Part shown: piece by piece, positions 30,839 to 32,241 of the stretch
Layout of the letters: each line of letters begins with the position of its first letter
Position numbering within the stretch: position 1 is the stretch's first letter
Position numbers and translations under genes: made by a program
Origin: Actinomycetaceae bacterium
GTDB taxonomy: Bacteria > Actinomycetota > Actinomycetes > Actinomycetales > Actinomycetaceae
Length of the DNA: 32,241 nt
Assembly (NCBI GenBank): GCA_030537615.1
Contig: JAUNVP010000021.1
Location: forward strand, 1-32,241
Direction of reading: 5' to 3'
The notes under the pieces: model-generated
Seen by the model: the letters and a program-made list of their open reading frames with translations, nothing else
The model's database searches: none
What the model was told of the DNA's origin: nothing

Positions 30839-30851
30839 AAGGCTCTCTCAT
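30839..30851 (+). repeat. 13-mer repeat AAGGCTCTCTCAT, copy 5 (upstream of tyrS)
   Basis: Exact copy in the 100-bp niaR-tyrS gap. It continues as TAGCAGT, shared with the 7342 copy. Confidence 0.7.
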
Positions 30852-30889
30852 AGCAGTCTGTTCCGCATGGGACACGGAAGGAAGAGATC

Positions 30890-32152
30890 GTGACCGACAT
30901 CATTGATGAGCTCCAGTGGCGAGGGCTAATCCGACAGCACACGGACATGGAAGCCCTTCGAACCGCGTTAAACGCTGGCCCGGTCACTTTCTATTGCGGA
31001 TTTGATCCGACCGCGCCCTCACTTCATCACGGGCACCTTGTGCAACTCATCCTCATGCGGCATCTGCAGAATGCGGGACATCGTCCTCTGGCGCTCGTTG
31101 GTGGCGCAACCGGACTTATTGGGGATCCGCGAATGTCAGGTGAACGGAGCTTACAACCGCGCGACGTGGTTGCAGGCTGGGTCGAGCGCTTACGCGAACA
31201 AATCTCGCGATTTTTGCTTTTCGAGGGCGATAATAGCGCGGTCATGGTCAATAACCTCGATTGGACTGAAGAGCTTTCCGCCATTGACCTTTTGCGTGAT
31301 CTGGGAAAGTATTTCCGGCTGGGGACGATGTTGTCGAAAGATACGGTCGCACGCCGACTCGATTCCAATGAGGGGATTTCTTACACCGAGTTCTCCTACC
31401 AGATTCTTCAAGCGAATGACTATCTTGAATTGTTCCGCCGCTATGGATGCACCTTAGAGACGGGAGGCGATGACCAGTGGGGGAACCTCGTTGGTGGCCT
31501 TGATCTTATTCACAGAGTTGAGGGCGAACGGGTTCATGTGATGACGACGCCGCTCATTACGAAGGCAGACGGCACCAAATTTGGTAAATCAGAGGGCGGC
31601 GCTGTGTGGCTTTCCGCGGATATGCTGTCGCCCTACGCGTTCTATCAGTTCTGGTTGAACGTCGATGATGCCGATGTCGTACGGTTCCTCAAGGTCTTTA
31701 CGTTCCTCCCGAGGGAAGAGATTGAGAGGCTGGAGGCCGCGGTAGCTGAAGCGCCTCATCGACGCGAGGCGCAGCGAACACTTGCGGCAGAAGTGACGAA
31801 AATGGTCCACGGTGAAGATCATCTCGAGCGGGTTCTCGCGGCAACAGAAGCATTGTGGGGAAGCGGTGATATTAAATCCGTCGATGCCTCCACCTTGTCA
31901 GCGGCAACAGAACATCTCCCAAACGGAACTATTCGTTTGGGGGAGGCGACGGCCGTCGATGCCCTCATTGCCGCCGGACTTGAGAAGGGGCGTGGCGCAG
32001 CTCGGCGAACTATTGCTTCGGGTGGTTGTTACGTTAACAACGTGAAGGTTACCGATGAGGATGCGCTATTGACTGGTGATGACGTTTTGTCGGACGGAGC
32101 GATTTTGATTCGCAAGGGCCGTCGAAATCTCGCAGTTGTCCGCCCGGATTAG
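30890..32152 (+). CDS. tyrS: tyrosyl-tRNA synthetase
   Basis: Class I synthetase, 420 aa, that charges tRNA-Tyr. The HIGH-type motif is HHGH (46-49) in PSLHHGHLVQL, and the KMSKS-type loop is KFGKS (230-234). The tyrosine-binding YTEFSYQILQANDYLEL and GGDDQWGN segments are present. A C-terminal S4 RNA-binding domain (about 350-420) includes KGRGAARRTIASGGCYVNN. The GTG start follows GGAAGGAAGAG. No T-box leader is visible. Confidence 0.97.
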   Translation: MTDIIDELQWRGLIRQHTDMEALRTALNAGPVTFYCGFDPTAPSLHHGHLVQLILMRHLQNAGHRPLALVGGATGLIGDPRMSGERSLQPRDVVAGWVERLREQISRFLLFEGDNSAVMVNNLDWTEELSAIDLLRDLGKYFRLGTMLSKDTVARRLDSNEGISYTEFSYQILQANDYLELFRRYGCTLETGGDDQWGNLVGGLDLIHRVEGERVHVMTTPLITKADGTKFGKSEGGAVWLSADMLSPYAFYQFWLNVDDADVVRFLKVFTFLPREEIERLEAAVAEAPHRREAQRTLAAEVTKMVHGEDHLERVLAATEALWGSGDIKSVDASTLSAATEHLPNGTIRLGEATAVDALIAAGLEKGRGAARRTIASGGCYVNNVKVTDEDALLTGDDVLSDGAILIRKGRRNLAVVRPD

Positions 32153-32212
32153 GTATTTCCCCTGATCGGAGCCTCGCAGATGGGCTTGTGTTGAGTGTCA
32201 CTGTGGGTTGAT

Positions 32213-32241
32213 TTGACGGTGTGTGGGATTGCTGAGTAAAG
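32213..32241 (+). promoter_or_regulatory. strong promoter truncated at the window edge
   Basis: TTGACG (32213-32218) and, 18 bp further, TAAAG at the very end of the window resemble a strong promoter. In some actinobacteria tyrS precedes an rRNA operon, so this may be an rrn promoter, but the downstream sequence is missing. Confidence 0.35.

Noticed and set aside
30790-30889. T-box or tyrosine leader before tyrS
   Set aside because: The gap is only 100 bp and shows no T-box sequence or specifier stem; the repeat motif accounts for the striking part.

Overview
The window is a chromosomal housekeeping segment from an actinobacterium of moderate G+C content (roughly 50-55% by eye). The evidence for the group is the homodimeric AceE next to a DUF3052 gene, the Nif3/coiled-coil gene pair near rnpB, a ROK-family polyphosphate glucokinase, the actinobacterial arg cluster followed by argH-mpg and a nearby tyrS, and several probable leaderless promoters. 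The combination fits Actinomycetaceae (Arcanobacterium/Actinobaculum-like). That placement is inference; no 16S rRNA gene is present.

Layout: 191-3893 (minus) mutY and aceE. 4141-4581 (plus) DUF3052. 4728-4801 tRNA-Val(UAC). 4950-5509 a decayed EamA transporter. 5687-7188 (minus) nrdI-nrdF behind two NrdR boxes. 7261-7933 decayed sequence without an intact gene. 7934-8534 a frameshifted TetR gene. 8568-10220 Nif3 and a coiled-coil protein. 10248-11033 (minus) yaaA. 11081-11443 RNase P RNA. 11437-12525 (minus) a DUF559-like nuclease-fold protein. 12644-15176 (minus) ppgK, map and panB. 15371-19116 pheST. 19207-19710 a flavodoxin-like protein. 19805-27400 argC-J-B-D-R-G-H, with almost every gene overlapping the next, followed by mpg. 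28046-28948 (minus) a TIGR01777 epimerase. 29030-30789 (minus) a PTS_EIIC_2/PfoR-like membrane protein and niaR. 30890-32152 tyrS, with a probable strong promoter running off the window edge.

The most notable points are these. (1) The NrdF protein lacks three of the four carboxylate metal ligands of class Ib R2. They are replaced by Gln116, Ser176 and Lys210, which is the QSK signature of metal-free, DOPA-radical class Ie R2. The gene sits with nrdI but without nrdE or nrdH, behind two NrdR boxes 32 bp apart. (2) The 13-mer AAGGCTCTCTCAT occurs exactly five times, with many one- and two-mismatch relatives, on both strands and in both coding and non-coding DNA. No known element explains it, and it is the best candidate here for something undescribed. 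(3) The arginine cluster lacks argF, with argD overlapping argR directly. (4) A perfect 18-bp palindrome lies between niaR and a PfoR-like membrane gene, suggesting a niacin-linked role for that protein.

Operons and regulation: nrdIF is probably controlled by NrdR, the arg cluster by its own ArgR acting at an 18-bp box over the argC promoter, and the PfoR-like gene by NiaR. Several genes (DUF3052, panB, argC) have a -10 hexamer 6-7 nt before the start codon, which predicts leaderless mRNAs.
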